Source: Beverwykella pulmonaria (Eukaryota; Ascomycota; Dothideomycetes; Pleosporales; Melanommataceae). From it: a stretch of DNA of 64,000 nt. The position numbers were made by a program, and so were the translations under genes. The notes below the pieces were generated by a model. That model had not been told where the DNA came from and searched no databases. It was given only the letters and a program-made list of their open reading frames with translations. The DNA is taken from assembly GCA_001599595.1 (NCBI GenBank), contig BCHH01000014.1, positions 770,355 through 834,354 on the forward strand, in the 5' to 3' direction. Positions 33,619-45,716 of the stretch are shown piece by piece; positions within the stretch are counted from its first letter, which is position 1, and every line of letters begins with the position of its first letter.

Positions 33619-34960
33619 TTAGAGCCGCGCAATCCCTGTCCTCGGACCAAAGTCCCCACGATTGTACTTGTTCATATCACATCTCGTCTTCCTAAACTTC
33701 TTTAACTCCCACTTCTTCTGCTCTTCAAAATCGGCTCCAGCCATCCTCTTCCTCACCTCCATCTTCGTAGGCCCGTCTTTGATGACATGTGTGTCGTGCA
33801 GGATCTCCGAGTCTTGCCAGGTCCAGGAGAACTCTTTGAGAAGGGGATGCATTTGGTTGTTGGGCTGGATGGCGGAGAAGGGGTTTTGGGAGGAGAATTT
33901 GAGAAGGTCAGGGCTAGCTGCGGCTGCACCGTCTCCTGGGGTTGAAAGAGGGGCTGGCGGGATGCGGAGGCTGAACGATGTAAGAGGGCTGCGTTTCGAG
34001 GGGACAGTGATAAAGGGATCAGAGTCATCGTTGTCCTCGCCTTGTTGCTTTGCTACTTTTGAACCAGGTGGAATGATGCGCTTGGGAGGTGTGTCGAGCT
34101 GCATGTCATGCTCCAGACCCTTGATCCCGAAGATGTTGTCGCGTGAAGCTTGGAAGGCTTTGGGCGACTTGACAGGACCCGGTATCCAGTCGCTCTCAGG
34201 GTCACTCTCCAGCTCCACTGTATCCCCTCTGCACCTTGTATTCTCCTCATCCTCGGCAACGAGACTCTGATGCGCCTTCGAAGCCGCACTCGGCGTGACT
34301 TTCACGGCCTCTCTATCCTTGCCTTTGCCGTTCACATCGCTCTTCTTCTCCTTGTCTTCACCCCTCATCTGTGCCTCCTTAACTTGCTCAAATATGTTCC
34401 CAGGGACCGCCGCATGGATCTCCGTCATCAACCTTGCCCTCCTGCAATACCCGTCCCAGTCCTCACTCGCCAACTTCCCGGCGGCCTCATTGAGCGCACT
34501 CGCGGGATTCGGCTGAATCAACAGACACGAAATCGTGATCAGGACATCTCTTAATTTCAGCGAGGAGCTCCAATCGCGCTTCAGCGTCTCCACGCAGACG
34601 GCGCCGGTGCCCTCGTCGATGTTCGGGTGCCACAAGCGTGTGCGGAACGTCGCTGTCGGAGGGGCGGTAGGGTAATTGGGTGGAATGTCAAGGTGCAAGC
34701 GCCACACGCCCTTGGCGTAGGGTGTGCCTACGGGGCCTGCGAGGAGAACGTCGAGGGAGGTGAGGTCGGAGAAGGGGTCGGAGGCATTGGAGGGCGGAAA
34801 GAGGTAGTTTGGCGGCAGGCCGGCGGTGTGCAGCGAACTGTGGTCGGCAGCGATGCGGCGGATGGACTTTGAATTCTGTATGAACTCAGTTAACATACTG
34901 CTGTCGTCGAGAGCCACGCAACGAGCGCGTCGGCGAGAGTGTTGATGTGGTGTTTACCAT
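33619..34960 (-). CDS. Ubiquitin-conjugating enzyme E2 with long C-terminal extension
   Basis: The best model has a first exon made of the ATG alone (34960-34958), an 82-nt intron (GTAAAC...ACAG, branch TTAACTGA), and exon 2 (34875-33619), giving 419 residues beginning MNSKSIRRIAADHSSLH. Residues ~2-155 are a UBC fold with WHPNID (HPN at 84-86) and the active-site Cys95 in GAVCVETLKRDW. The ~260-residue extension is acidic and disordered with SP sites, then ends in a conserved-looking basic block (RKRMAGADFEEQKKW ... FGPRTGIARL). It accepts ubiquitin from E1 and passes it on with an E3; partners are unknown. The extension recalls UBE2S-type enzymes, but orthology is not certain. An alternative unspliced start would add 13 residues from a GTG-led frame and is less likely. 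Confidence 0.8.
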
Positions 34961-35420
34961 GATTTGTTGCGTCCCATTAATCTATTTACGTAGAGATCTG
35001 TTCGTGTAAGAGAGCGTCATAAAAGATATAAAGGGACATGAGGGTGGACACTGGTTGCAGTGTTTGTTGCGACGGACAATACACCCTCGGCGGGCTTGTC
35101 TTTCACGCGCGTAGCAACGCCCGCTGGCGGCCCCGCTTAGCTAGTTCGCGGCTTCCGCTTTTAGCGCGTGCGTTTGGCGTCGCTTTCATGAGAAACTCTA
35201 AACCTCCCAGCTACATTCACGACTCGAACCTTCTTGGCTGCATTCACGACAACGGCGTAGAGTACAATGGATTGATTGTCTGCATTTTCTTCCCATGCTT
35301 GAGACTCGCTGCCGCCCTAGCATCCCCAAAGTTACACAAAATTCCATCTTAGTGTCCTTCCCGCCTCAATGTCCCACTGCAACCAAAACGCCACGCTGAG
35401 GAGCCTAAGAATCGCGTCCT
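34961..35420. other. Spacer between E2 and NUP120 genes
   Basis: 460 bases holding the E2 promoter (a GC-rich stretch near 35090-35180) and the NUP120 3' UTR. No other feature seen. Confidence 0.5.
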
Positions 35421-38400
35421 CTACAGAATATCCATCTCGTCGCCAGCATCCACGAACGGGAACTGCCCGCTCTCAATTGCCGCCACACGGTCCAGCTCCG
35501 CCTGATACTCCTTCCTGAGCGTGTCCAGCGTGACGATCTGCCTCTTCAGAATATTCCTTGCCTGCCCAATGCCCCATTGCGGAGGCCCCACTTCGTCGAT
35601 GCGTTTCTCGGCGAGGATGTACGCTTCTTCCTTGGTGACTGACGAGAGCGTGTTGATTATCATCAAATAGCACTGCGTCAAGGACTCGTCTGATGGATCA
35701 TGAATCTGAGCAGAAGTAGTCTTGAGCCGTTGAAGACGCTCGTACAGTATGGATGCTGCGCCCCGGAAATTTCCGCGAGATATGCGGAAGGAGTAGAGGA
35801 TGTGATGGTATGGCGGTCCAGATCCGAGATTGAGGGTTTTGTGGCAGAGGCCGAATAGGATAGCGTCCACGTCTTCCGTGAGTCCTACGAATGGGAACTT
35901 GAGAAGAGCTTCCGCCTGTGATTGTTGTATCATGGACGTGATGAGTTTTTGCAGCGCTGCGAGCTTCCTAGATATCGGTTAGGATGAGAATCAAGGTTGG
36001 GGTTGGGAAGACTGACAGAGAGTGGTTTGGTTGTCTCGACATTGCCGAGTAAGCATCATCAAACCTTGAAGTCTCTATCGAAGCGCTGAATAGCCGCGAA
36101 AGAAGCTCGACCTTTAGCTGTTCGTCCTCCTCCTTGCCCTTCAGCGTCCTCAAGCCCAACCTAGCGAAATCCGCAGCGAAGGAGAACGTTTTCGTCTTCT
36201 CAAACAGTCCAAGAATGTGGTTGTAATATCTGGGAAGACCCTCCGAGAATGAGTCTCTATCCGTGTCTGGAATGAAGCTAATATCATCATGGTCTTCGAG
36301 ACTGAACATTCCAAGTGCTAGAGACGTTAGCAGACCGCCCGACTTCTACGCTTTCGGGGACTCACCTAAATTATACGCAGCCTTCTGGAAGCACACTGAT
36401 GCCAATGTGTTTTCGCCAAGTGCCATATGCATTCGGCCCTTCAGATATGTACCCCAGTTCGTGTCCGATAAGTATCTTGAGAAATCTAAGGCCAATGAGT
36501 ACTCCTTTTGCAAGAGAAGTATGGCCATGATGTCCTCTGTCGCAGAATCGAAATTTTGCTCCCGAAACACCTGCTCTAACCACACACGGGTCCAATATGT
36601 GAGAAGCTTTGAATGCAGCGCTTTGGGTAGCGGCGTGTTAAAGGCACGGTGACCGAACATGCCTTCAAGGACCGTTTGGGTGATGGGAAATTTGCGAGAG
36701 TTCTTGAACTGCTGGTCCAAATTCGTCAGTAACACCTCCGAACTGGGGCCGGTGGATGATTGATGTGACCACGCGGTGCTCGCCAGCCATGTCAAAATCG
36801 TGCAGTCTTTCAGCTGGGCCACAATTTCGATAAAGATCTCAGAGGCATCGAAGTCTTCCGAGATGTCTTCTTCCAGCATGAATAATACGAGAAATAGAAG
36901 ATCCAGCATAATGTTGTAATTCGCTTCAATCGCCTCTTGCGATACCCTGACCAATGCATTGAGACCGAATCGTGTAATCTGCTTCTTCGTGCTCGTTCGA
37001 CCTTGGTCAATATCCTGGTTCACATCACGAATGGCGCGTAGGAACATATCAGTGGTCAGGTCCTTCACATCTGTGCCAAGTTCCTCCACCAACAGTGATA
37101 CGTCGTCTTCTGATACCTGCCGGAAAGCATCCGAGTTCTGTTCTAGGAGGTCCATTCGTTCAATAACTGACATTGACCGACTCTGGAAAAGCTCGCTTTC
37201 GACTTGGCGGCGGAATTGGGAATTAGATGATGATGGAACACTTTGTCGGAACGAAGCAGCGGCGATCAGTAACTTTGACATATTACGCGACTCTGAGCTA
37301 CCGATGGTTTTGCGTAGGGGTCCACTGGGCTGATTGAACGAGGAAAGAGCTGGCGCATTTAGAGCAATGATCTCCGAATTGTTGCCTTTGCGAATGGCCG
37401 ATAAGTAGTCGCTTAGTACCAGCCACGGCATGTCCAGTGCATAGTCGTATGCTAGTGACAGATATTCTCCTCGACGTTTGTGTAAATCTTTAACCAGGCC
37501 GTAGAACGCATGCCATTGCGCGACCATACCGCTCAGGTATACATCAGGGTCGGTATCGCCATTTAACTTGAGCGCAAGGAAGGCCGCAATAGTCGCGCAG
37601 ATGCGCTCTTTGAGAGATCCTTTCGTTGCTGTTCGTCCAGATCGAGATCGATCTAGGCCTCTCTGGAAAATAAGGAGTGCAGTCTCCAAAGTCGCGACGG
37701 TGAATCGTCCTGGATAGAACAGAAATTCTAGCCATTGCTCGTTCAACCCTACTTCGTATAGCTCCGAAGGTTTCAGAAGTTGCTCGCTAGGGTTAGCTGG
37801 GTTTTGCTTCAGCCCATCCACAGTGAGTGGTCCAGAGTCAACAGAAACCCAGTCGTTTTGCCAGGTGTCCTCTAATCTTGCAGGTTCTTCGTTGAGATCG
37901 AATTTCAAAGAATACACTTTGCTGCTCGGTCCGGATCTCGTGCGAATCCATATCTCTGCGCCTCGCCATCCAGCGGGTCCAGGTACAATGAAGAACTCTT
38001 CCAGGGTCCAAACGGTGGTATTCATGAGATCGTCAACCGGAGGAATGAAGCTGACATCTGACTGAACATCGTAAATGCCTAGACTAGGTTCGTCCGCGTC
38101 CCGAATAGCCCAGAACTTGAATTGATGCTTCTTTGGCGAGTATGTGACCACATAGTAATTAGCACCGTCCACACCACCAGGAATTTGTACAACAGCCATG
38201 AGAGTAGACTGCGAGGGACCTATGAAGTACGGAGCAGTTTTTTCGTTTCTCTGGGCCGTTTCGCCCAAAAGGTCCACTTGAATCCCCAGCTTTCCCGACA
38301 AGACATTCCATGCTCTCAATTGGTGGTTCAAACATACCGATAAAATATGCTTGTTATCTGGAGAGAGACTGACAGCAGCCGCGGCAGAGCTGTCCAGGTC

Positions 38401-39156
38401 CGCTTTTTCAAATCGTACGCTCTGTTGTCCCTTCCATGGCAACAGACCACCAAGTGACCAGTTTTTCTGCTGATAAGTCGTCTCTATCCAGACAACATCA
38501 TCCTTGTTCTTCTTCGTCATGTACAGTATGCCTCCATCATCAAGCGAGATCAGAAGCTCATGACGACTCGGAGCGACCAGTCTGTACGGAATGCGAGTAG
38601 CGAATAGGGTGGGCGAGCTGATCTTGCACCAATCTCCGATCTCCTGTTCCGAGGCAGCCGGTTTGGTGAAGAAGTCGCGATGAAGGGTGATTGTGTAAAG
38701 CTCGTTCGCCGTCGTGATAGCGAAGACGGTTAAGGCATCCCGCTCTTTACAATCTGCGAATGCTACGCAGAAGGGTCGGATTGGCGCAGAGAACTGGAGT
38801 ACTAGCGTCAGATTCGCCTCGAAGTTGTGATTGAAGTCTTGGTCCAGGTCGGCAGACTGTATCTCGAGCGCGTTTCTGTTGTCCAAAATGCGCCAGAGGA
38901 AGCTCCGCGGATATTCGTGGTGACGCCGAAAGAACATGGAACCCTCGCTAGCCAAATGCCGTTTCGCAAACGCATCCTCATCTTGATTAATCGCTTGTTC
39001 GGTGACGACGGTGCGCTTTGGTGTCGGTCGCGAACCGAAGGTCGAGGTGCTGCTCGCAGGCAGGGTGAAAGAGATGGTGGAACCTGGATACGCGGGCTCG
39101 ATGTTCAGCCGCGCCTCTTTGTAGAGGCATGTGCCTCCGCCGGTGGCCATGTTCAT
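35421..39156 (-). CDS. NUP120: Nuclear pore complex subunit Nup120 (Nup160 family)
   Basis: Three exons, 39156-36366, 36317-36017 and 35967-35421, with 48- and 49-nt introns, encode 1212 residues, the normal size for fungal Nup120. The protein is a structural part of the Y-shaped (Nup84/Nup107-160) scaffold of the nuclear pore. The N-terminal half has beta-propeller signatures, for example LYKEARLNIEPAYPGSTISF at the start and the WD-like SLSPDNKHILSVCLNHQLRA; the C-terminal half is an alpha-helical solenoid. I chose the ATG at 39156 because the longer open frame upstream has no ATG and meets a stop, and this start places LYKEARLNIEP where the family begins. RAD51 lies 350 bp upstream on the same strand. 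Confidence 0.9.
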
Positions 39157-39507
39157 TCCATACAGCGATTGTTCAAGCGGATTGGGGTTTCGAGGGAGAG
39201 GTGGTGGACGCGGGCGCGGAGAGAAGTTGGTGGTCGCGGTATTGGTTCGCGATGCAAACAAAACTTTGGAGAGCTCCGGCAGGGATGTGGCGCTAACGCT
39301 CGCGCCAGCAAACCAGAGGTCAGATCGTCGTTCGCCTTCAGACTGTCATTAGAATATATACATGAATTGATTCTCATCCATCATCATTGTATTGCAATGC
39401 AACAACTAGTCCAGAAGCTACCCATCCGAAAACTCCACCCAGCGCCATCGAATGCGAATGCAACACCACTATCTAATTCCGAAGTGCATATACAACATTA
39501 CAGAGCA
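39157..39507. promoter_or_regulatory. NUP120 promoter / RAD51 3' UTR interval
   Basis: The 351-bp gap between two same-strand genes must contain the RAD51 terminator and the NUP120 promoter. I see no clear TATA box or other named site. Confidence 0.4.
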
Positions 39508-40659
39508 TCACGCATTGTGATTCTCCAGATCCTTCTCCTTGGGATCGCCGATGCCATCCTCATTGATCGCGAACAGACAGTCACTCTCCGGCAGGCAAGG
39601 ACTGTCGTAAATCTTGCATATCCGGGTCTCGCCCCTCCCTTTCCTCAGACTTAGACGAGTCGTGCTGGCGTGCGCAATAATGTTTCCTCCGATGGGTTTC
39701 TTGGGATCGGGATTAAACATTGCACTCGGCCCTCCGTCCACCTGGGCGACAACCTGGTTAGTGATGACGACGGCGATGCCAAACTCGTCGGCGAGTCTCT
39801 GCAGAGTGCGCATAAACTTGGCCAGGTGCGTCTGTCGGCTGGACAGCTCTCCACGACCAGAGAAGTCTGTTCGATACAGCGAGGTAGCCGAGTCAACGAT
39901 GAGCAGCGAGAACCGGGTTTCCGTCATCATTTGCGCGGCCTGGTTGAGGAGGTCTAGCTGATGATCGGAATTGTAGGCGCGAGCATACGCGACATTATCG
40001 AGGACTTCCTCTCCAGAAAGCCCGTAACGGTTTGCGACGGCGAGCAGACGGACGGGTCGAAATGTGCCCTCGGTGTCGATGTACAGACATTTCCCCTCAC
40101 CACCACCCATGTCGAACGGCAGCTGGCACGTTACCGCAAGTGTATGACAGATCTGACTCTTGCCCGTCCTGAACTCGCCGAAGATCTCAGTTATCGATCC
40201 GGTCTCAACGCCACCCGCAAGGAGAGTGTCAAGCTGCTTCGATCCAGTTGTTATAGATATCAGTTCGCTTCGACGCTGGTGCATTTCGGTCGCGGTCGTG
40301 AATCCCATAGGAACGAGTTTCGCGGCTTCGGCGAGCAACTTCGTAGCCTTCTGCTCTGAGATACCCTTGACCTGCTCCAACGCTTTCCTCGGTCTGTCGA
40401 CCTGTTAGCGGTGGCGTTCCTCGTCGACACTTCCTGAACACGACTTACGTATAAGCAATAGACTCCACAGTGTTATACCCGCCCTCAATGACAAGTTTGA
40501 TATCGCGAGCAGTCAGTCCGCTCAAGCCCTATCCAATGTTAGCATTATAGGGTCGCAGGAGCGGTGTGCAACGCATTGTACCTCGAGCGCAGAGACTGGC
40601 ATAGGCGCACCTGGAGCACTCATGCCGCCCTCTTCATACTGCTCCTCTTCGGTACTCAT
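39508..40659 (-). CDS. RAD51: DNA repair recombinase Rad51
   Basis: Three exons, 40659-40582, 40528-40449 and 40393-39508 (introns 53 and 55 nt), encode 347 residues, a standard Rad51 length. The N-terminal helix-hairpin-helix part reads [20 protein letters not shown] and continues into the linker with [20 protein letters not shown]. Walker A is GEFRTGKS (125-132) and Walker B LLIVD (216-220); the DNA-binding loop region has [20 protein letters not shown]. The protein forms the ATP-dependent filament on single-stranded DNA that drives strand exchange in homologous recombination. In the last intron two AG sites lie close together; only the second (GACAG) preserves the YTPRKALE join, so it is used. 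Nothing is missing. Confidence 0.97.
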
Positions 40660-41186
40660 TATGGTGGATATTGGGCGGGGGCGCGGGAATGCGGGATGTG
40701 GGGATGCACGATGGTGGTCGAGTGAGGGGATGATGTTGATGAAAGTGGCGAGAGCGCGACGCGAAAATCAACAGCGAGCGACGCCTGATCACATGATGAC
40801 GCTAGTCCCGTTTTAAAACTGTTCCTATCTCACCTTCAGATCTTCATGAGGTGAGGTCCTTGTACAGTAGCTTTCGATGAATCTTGGTCGATGGCCATAT
40901 GTTAGAGCTGGATTTCCTCCACCTTCTAGTGCTCGCATTGTCGTACCCCCTTTATCAGAAATCTTGCCATGTGCGATAATTGACATCAAACGTATCTTTA
41001 TTGAAATATGGAAATTTGAATAAAATCTCAACCCGCACACAAGAAAATTAAGAAATGGTCTATCCTCTTAAAATGGTATATAAATCCACCCTCCTGGCCT
41101 TTCCCTCAAGACCATTAGTGTTGATCACGCGCGTCCTATCCGTGCCATTACACGAAGCTAACAAAACACCCTTTTCAATCCACCAG
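40660..41186. other. RAD51 upstream region
   Basis: About 530 bases including the RAD51 promoter. The stretch 40740-40810 has CGCGAC and GCGACGC runs that resemble MluI-type cell-cycle boxes only loosely. A plus-strand ATG frame at 41055 could be a first exon of the coiled-coil gene to the right, but its splice is not resolved. Confidence 0.4.
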
Positions 41187-42096
41187 GCCATCCAACGTTC
41201 CCCCTCCTTAGATCACAGGATCCTGCCGGTAGGCACACCGGGTTTCGCAATTTCTTGCAGTCTCTAGAACAGGAAATTCCCTTCTGCTTCCGTGCGCAGG
41301 GGCACTCCACTACCAACTCCCTGCGTGTTATCGATACCGAACCCAAATGGCTCCCCTGCGTCGAAGCAATCAAGGAGAAAATCGAAATCATGGGTGCCAA
41401 GGCCGACTCCCTGAATGCGTATATTGATCTTCTGGGTACAAATATACGGATCCAACAACTCGATGCGGCAGCGCATACACGGTCCATCGATAGGCCCGCA
41501 TTCGAGACGCATCAGAACGCGGTCGAGCTCGCAGATCTGCAGATCTGCAGTACGCGAGGGCGGAAGACAGAGAAAAGATCGAGGAGTTGCATCTCCGTTT
41601 GAACCGGAACATCCAACATAACTCTCGCCGGATCGATCTCCAGGACGAAGCTGACTGTAATCTGCGCGTACTATTAGCGACGAAATTCCAATCGATCGAG
41701 ATGGATATCGAGCAGCACAAAGAAGCAACACAGCAGTCCCAAGAGAGCATCACCGCCCTACAAGAGGCACTCAAGGAGATGATGGAGGCGTCTACCGTCA
41801 AGAAACATCGCCATGCCGACCATGTGCTGGCCTTTCGAGACCAGATCAATCTCCTGGTAACCATAGACGATAGGTTTCAGCAGCAGATGGCTCTGATGCA
41901 AGTGGAGATCAATGCATTGAAGGCAGGTCTGATACGAGTTGAGAATGGATTTGAGGCGATGCCGTTGTCATCATCATCTTCTACAGATTCTCAGGAGGAC
42001 AGCGAGTCCAAAACCGATGAGTCTTGTGCATCATCTGCGGCATGGTCGTATGGAGATGATGTCGATCTCATGGGCAACAGCAAGCCGATCAGTTGA
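41187..42096 (+). pseudogene. Coiled-coil protein gene broken by an 8-bp tandem duplication
   Basis: Two overlapping plus-strand frames are both protein-like. The first runs from about 41187 (after a CACCAG acceptor) to the region of 41550; the second from there to 42096. Between them GCAGATCT is repeated at 41531-41538 and 41539-41546. Counting one copy only, the frame runs on without a stop through a long helical coiled coil rich in Gln/Glu/Lys, ending in an acidic Ser-rich tail. So either the allele is a frameshift mutant or the duplication is an assembly error. There is no domain beyond coiled coil; the 5' end is unresolved. Such proteins occur as orphan, lineage-restricted genes. Confidence 0.5.
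41531..41550. repeat. Tandem GCAGATCT duplication causing a frameshift
   Basis: GCAGATCT GCAGATCT GCAG: two and a half copies of an 8-bp unit. It sits exactly where the coiled-coil frame changes, and an 8-bp change shifts the frame by the observed amount. Confidence 0.8.
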
Positions 42097-44182
42097 TCTT
42101 AGAGTCAACTATAGGCAGATGGCAAGAGGATCAACTTTGTCCCACTAAATATTACTGGATTTCGATCCCGAGGTGACAACGTTGAGTATATTGTGCTTGT
42201 GGTATTCTGGGAGTCAAATACGCTGTTTGTTTGAAGCAGTGTGAGAACATAGATATACTCAGTCTCTTTGCTTTATTTCTCCTTCAGTGTTGTGCAATGA
42301 GCGGATATACAGTCGTTGTTAGTCGTAGCACGTAAAGATGAAAATACCAGACCCTCCACCCCTTTTTCACTCCCAAACTCTGAACATGCCTCACAACTAC
42401 GCTCTGACGTCTCTCAATACACCGCCATTTCTTTACCATCCCTCAAGCCATCTCTTCAGCCTTCGCTTCTACTCCAAGCTCTTCCTAGTATATCCATAGA
42501 GAGACACGCCTCCTTGCGCCACCGCTTCTTCGCCTCTTCCTCCCCATCACTCCCCATCACTCCACGTCAGACTGACTTCCACAATGTCCTTCTCTTCCAC
42601 GTCAGCAGCTACAGCCAAGGCGTAACGCCCACATTGTGGTCATAGCTTTCGCTCTACGCCTCTTGCGCCACATACCACCGGTACACGGTATGGCGTAGCG
42701 CTGGGCGCAAATAGTGTCAACTTGTCGTGCTCAATTGTATCTGTCTGTTCTGCGTCTGTGCGGTAAGAATTTTATGTTAATAAATACTCAGCCTTACACA
42801 CAAATCCACTAATCTCAAACCTTCTAGCGCCCTCCCCAACTGGATCTTGAAACAACGAATAAAAGATCGCCAGCCAAATATAGAAAGAGATTGACTCCAA
42901 CACCAGAACCGTCATGGTGAATCCATCATTGCAACACCATCTTCAACTACTACAAGTCCGTCCTCTCGACTCGCAAGTCCATCCAAATATCCACAAGCCT
43001 CAACTCAAGCTCAAACGGCGTCCCTCGTATTCCCATCACTGACCCCACTGTCACCCCTTCATCTCCACACATGCATCTGCTTCTGCATCTGTACCCACAA
43101 CTTTCTCGCCACCTCACCCCACCCCACAAAAGGCCCCAATGCAAGTTCTCCTCCCTAAGATTTTCTCTCACCTCATCACCACCACTCCCATCTTCTGACT
43201 AGTGCACCACCTCGTATCCTCGCGTCGATCTCCCCAATCCCCTCTAGCCAACTTAGTCTTATTCGCCGTTTTCTATCTGGAATTTGTCCGTGGCTGAAGC
43301 CATCTCATTTCCCTCGGGACAACTCTAATTGCACTTTGACTAGTTTGTGAGTCAGTGCCGCCATAGGAACAGGAAAAACGACGCGAGGCAAAGGCTGAAA
43401 TTGGCAATATTTGATCACAGATAGGTTCCATGACCTCATGAAAGAAATGATCTCACCATTAATACCTCATTTTCTTGTTACGGTAGGTACTAGTGATATT
43501 TGGAAAAAAAAAAAAAAAGAATGTGCAGAATCACAAATGTAATACCAGGTACTAGCACAGGTAGAATTAGTACACACAATGCACGAAAACAGCTGATATG
43601 GAATGAGGATTGTCATTGCGATGGGATAGAACATCATCCCGCTCATTCGTCAAAAATACTACTGGTACTAGATAGCGATGCGAATAACCGTCTGCCAGAC
43701 TCATTTGCTCGCTCACAGTACTATTAAATATCCTATCTTGCTATCTAAAAAGCACCCAGTATAGAAAAATGCGACTTTTGATGCCCCCTTACCCTCCTCC
43801 TCCTGTAACAAGAGAGGGTGCGCGAGACTACTTCTTCTATTCTCCGCAGGGATGCCAGGCTACACATATGAAACAATGCATGCATGCCAGAAATAGATCC
43901 AACCCTATGTATATGATGTGTCGGCCATGACGCTCAATAAACTCCAATGCAATAAGTGCCAACTGGCAAACCAAACCCCGACCCTGCATATATGCTAAAG
44001 GAAGGTGCAGAAAAATGACGACCCGAGAAACGCCGATGCTCGATCCATATTTACTAATGCTGTGGTACAAGGGAGCCAAGGAAATCCAGAATCAGGGTCG
44101 CGCCTCGTGCGTGTTGAGCAGCTCTTCGTCTCGGAAGGTGAGATCGATGAAGGAGATGATGGCAATTCGGATATCGGGGCGG
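42097..44182. other. Intergenic region with pyrimidine-rich tracts
   Basis: No supported gene in 2.1 kb. The 42330-43260 part is strongly C/T-rich on the plus strand, with runs such as CTCCCCATCA repeated; there is a 15-base A tract at 43504-43518. No tRNA or structured RNA recognised. Confidence 0.45.
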
Positions 44183-45716
44183 TCAAACTTGCTCGATAAA
44201 ATGCGAAGGTCGGGACTCCGACGAAGATTTCCGCCTCTTTTGCAGTCGCTTTGAGTGGCGCTTCTCACCATCCGCTGTTGCCTCTTCAGAGCTTGGCGGT
44301 TGTCCCAATGTGCCGGGGCGGAGGATTTCGAAGCCAGAGTTCACCTTTCGGAGAATCTGTGATTCACGCTGGTTCTGGGGGGTTGCGACGGCTTGAGGCG
44401 CAAATTGATCTTCGTAGTTGTACTCGTATTGTGGTCCACGGGGCTGGTATGCTTCGGGTTGATACATCTTCTGTGCGTCGGGCGTATAGGTCTCGAGAAG
44501 CGGCATGGCTTGTCTGCTCTGATGAGATGCCTGACCGTCCGGGCTGTGCTTGGATGATGAGGGAACTGACGGTTCTTCCGTAGGACTTGCAGCAAGAAGT
44601 GGAGGCGACGGAGTTTTCTGTCGAGGTGCAAAGTAGTCCACACCATTGGCCGTGGAAACTTCTTGAGGCGACCGCAAGTTCTCGGCCGGGCTTGCCCATT
44701 CTCCGCTATTACCTAGGCGACGAACTCTGGGGGTCAGTTGACCTGTCTCCGCAACGTGCGACATACGATGGCTTTGGAGGAGATCGAGGTCCCATCGAGG
44801 ATCCACCGCAATTGCCGACGATACTAAAGGTGCGTGTCGAGGGTTGATATATGCTGGCTCATACGGTCGACCATCATTGAGATTCATGTAGTCTGATTCA
44901 TCGCTAGTCCGGCTACCATTGGAAGGGGTTTTGGTAGGTGCATTATGTGCTACACCATGTTAGCGTTCATCCACAAAGCCAAGCAGCTTTTAAACGTACG
45001 TGTCGAAGAACCCTCCTCTAACCCTTCTAAAGCATGCAAAGCCGTTGAGTTTCTGACGGTATTAGGATTACTGTATCGTGAGCTCAGCGCAGCAGGCCGG
45101 CGTCCGCGAGCGTCATGGGGGTTGCCCCGGCCTGGTGATGATGATCGAGAGCCATTAGTCGGTATGCGCTCCGCAGAGACGGCGAGGTCGAAGGAGCTGG
45201 GCGCGCGCGAGCTGCCACGGCTGGAGCCATGTATGGCCTGTGGTAGTTCGAGTTGGGAGTTGGTGAGGCTGCGGGGCAACCTTGATTCGGTGATGGAGGA
45301 GGAGCTACTGCCTACGGGCGTGTTGCTTCTCGATATCCACACTCCATCGACCTCAATTCCGCTTTCGATCGCCCGGATACCAAAGGGGATGTCCTCTTTG
45401 CCGTCTTGTTGCGCGAGTGGGTCCACTGGTTGAGCTTCGAGCATCTCGGGCGTCTGGGCCTTCTTCCCCTTCTCGACTTTGGTGTACTGCCGCATCTTAT
45501 AGTTATCATATTGCAACTTAAAGAGGCCGACAACGACCGTAGCCACCTAAGACTGTCAGCAGGGTCAGGGCAAGAGATGGTGAGGGTCATCGTACGATTC
45601 CACAAGCCAATACCTGTCAGTGATGTTAGCAGCTATCCATCGACAGCGCGTCGCGGTGTACTCACAAAAGTCATCTGCTGCCATAGCTTCCACTCTGTAA
45701 AGAAGGCTTTGCCCAT
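44183..45716 (-). CDS. Single-pass membrane protein with long disordered tail; contains 18-nt micro-exon
   Basis: Four exons, 45716-45666, 45613-45596 (18 nt), 45546-45000 and 44949-44183, with 49-52-nt introns, encode 460 residues. The first exons combine to MGKAFFTEWKLWQQMTFVLA and CGIVATVVVGLFKLQYDNY, so the micro-exon completes one hydrophobic helix (~residues 15-34). The rest is Ser/Pro/Arg-rich and disordered, with many SP/TP sites, and ends in a basic block (HSKRLQKRRKSSSESRP). No catalytic domain. The intact hydrophobic helix created only by joining all three short exons is strong support for the model. Likely an N-terminally anchored protein with a cytosolic phosphorylated tail, a type common but uncharacterised in filamentous fungi. 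Confidence 0.75.

Noticed and set aside
33662..34270. 202-codon plus-strand open frame
   Set aside because: Antisense to the E2 extension; no domain or splice partner.
39157..39261. Upstream extension of NUP120 by 35 codons
   Set aside because: The extension begins at a TTG, has no ATG before an in-frame stop, and reads Pro/Arg-rich; the ATG at 39156 fits the family start.
38827..39654. 275-codon plus-strand open frame
   Set aside because: It is antisense to the NUP120 N-terminal coding region and its promoter; composition is Arg/Gly-rich shadow sequence with no domain.
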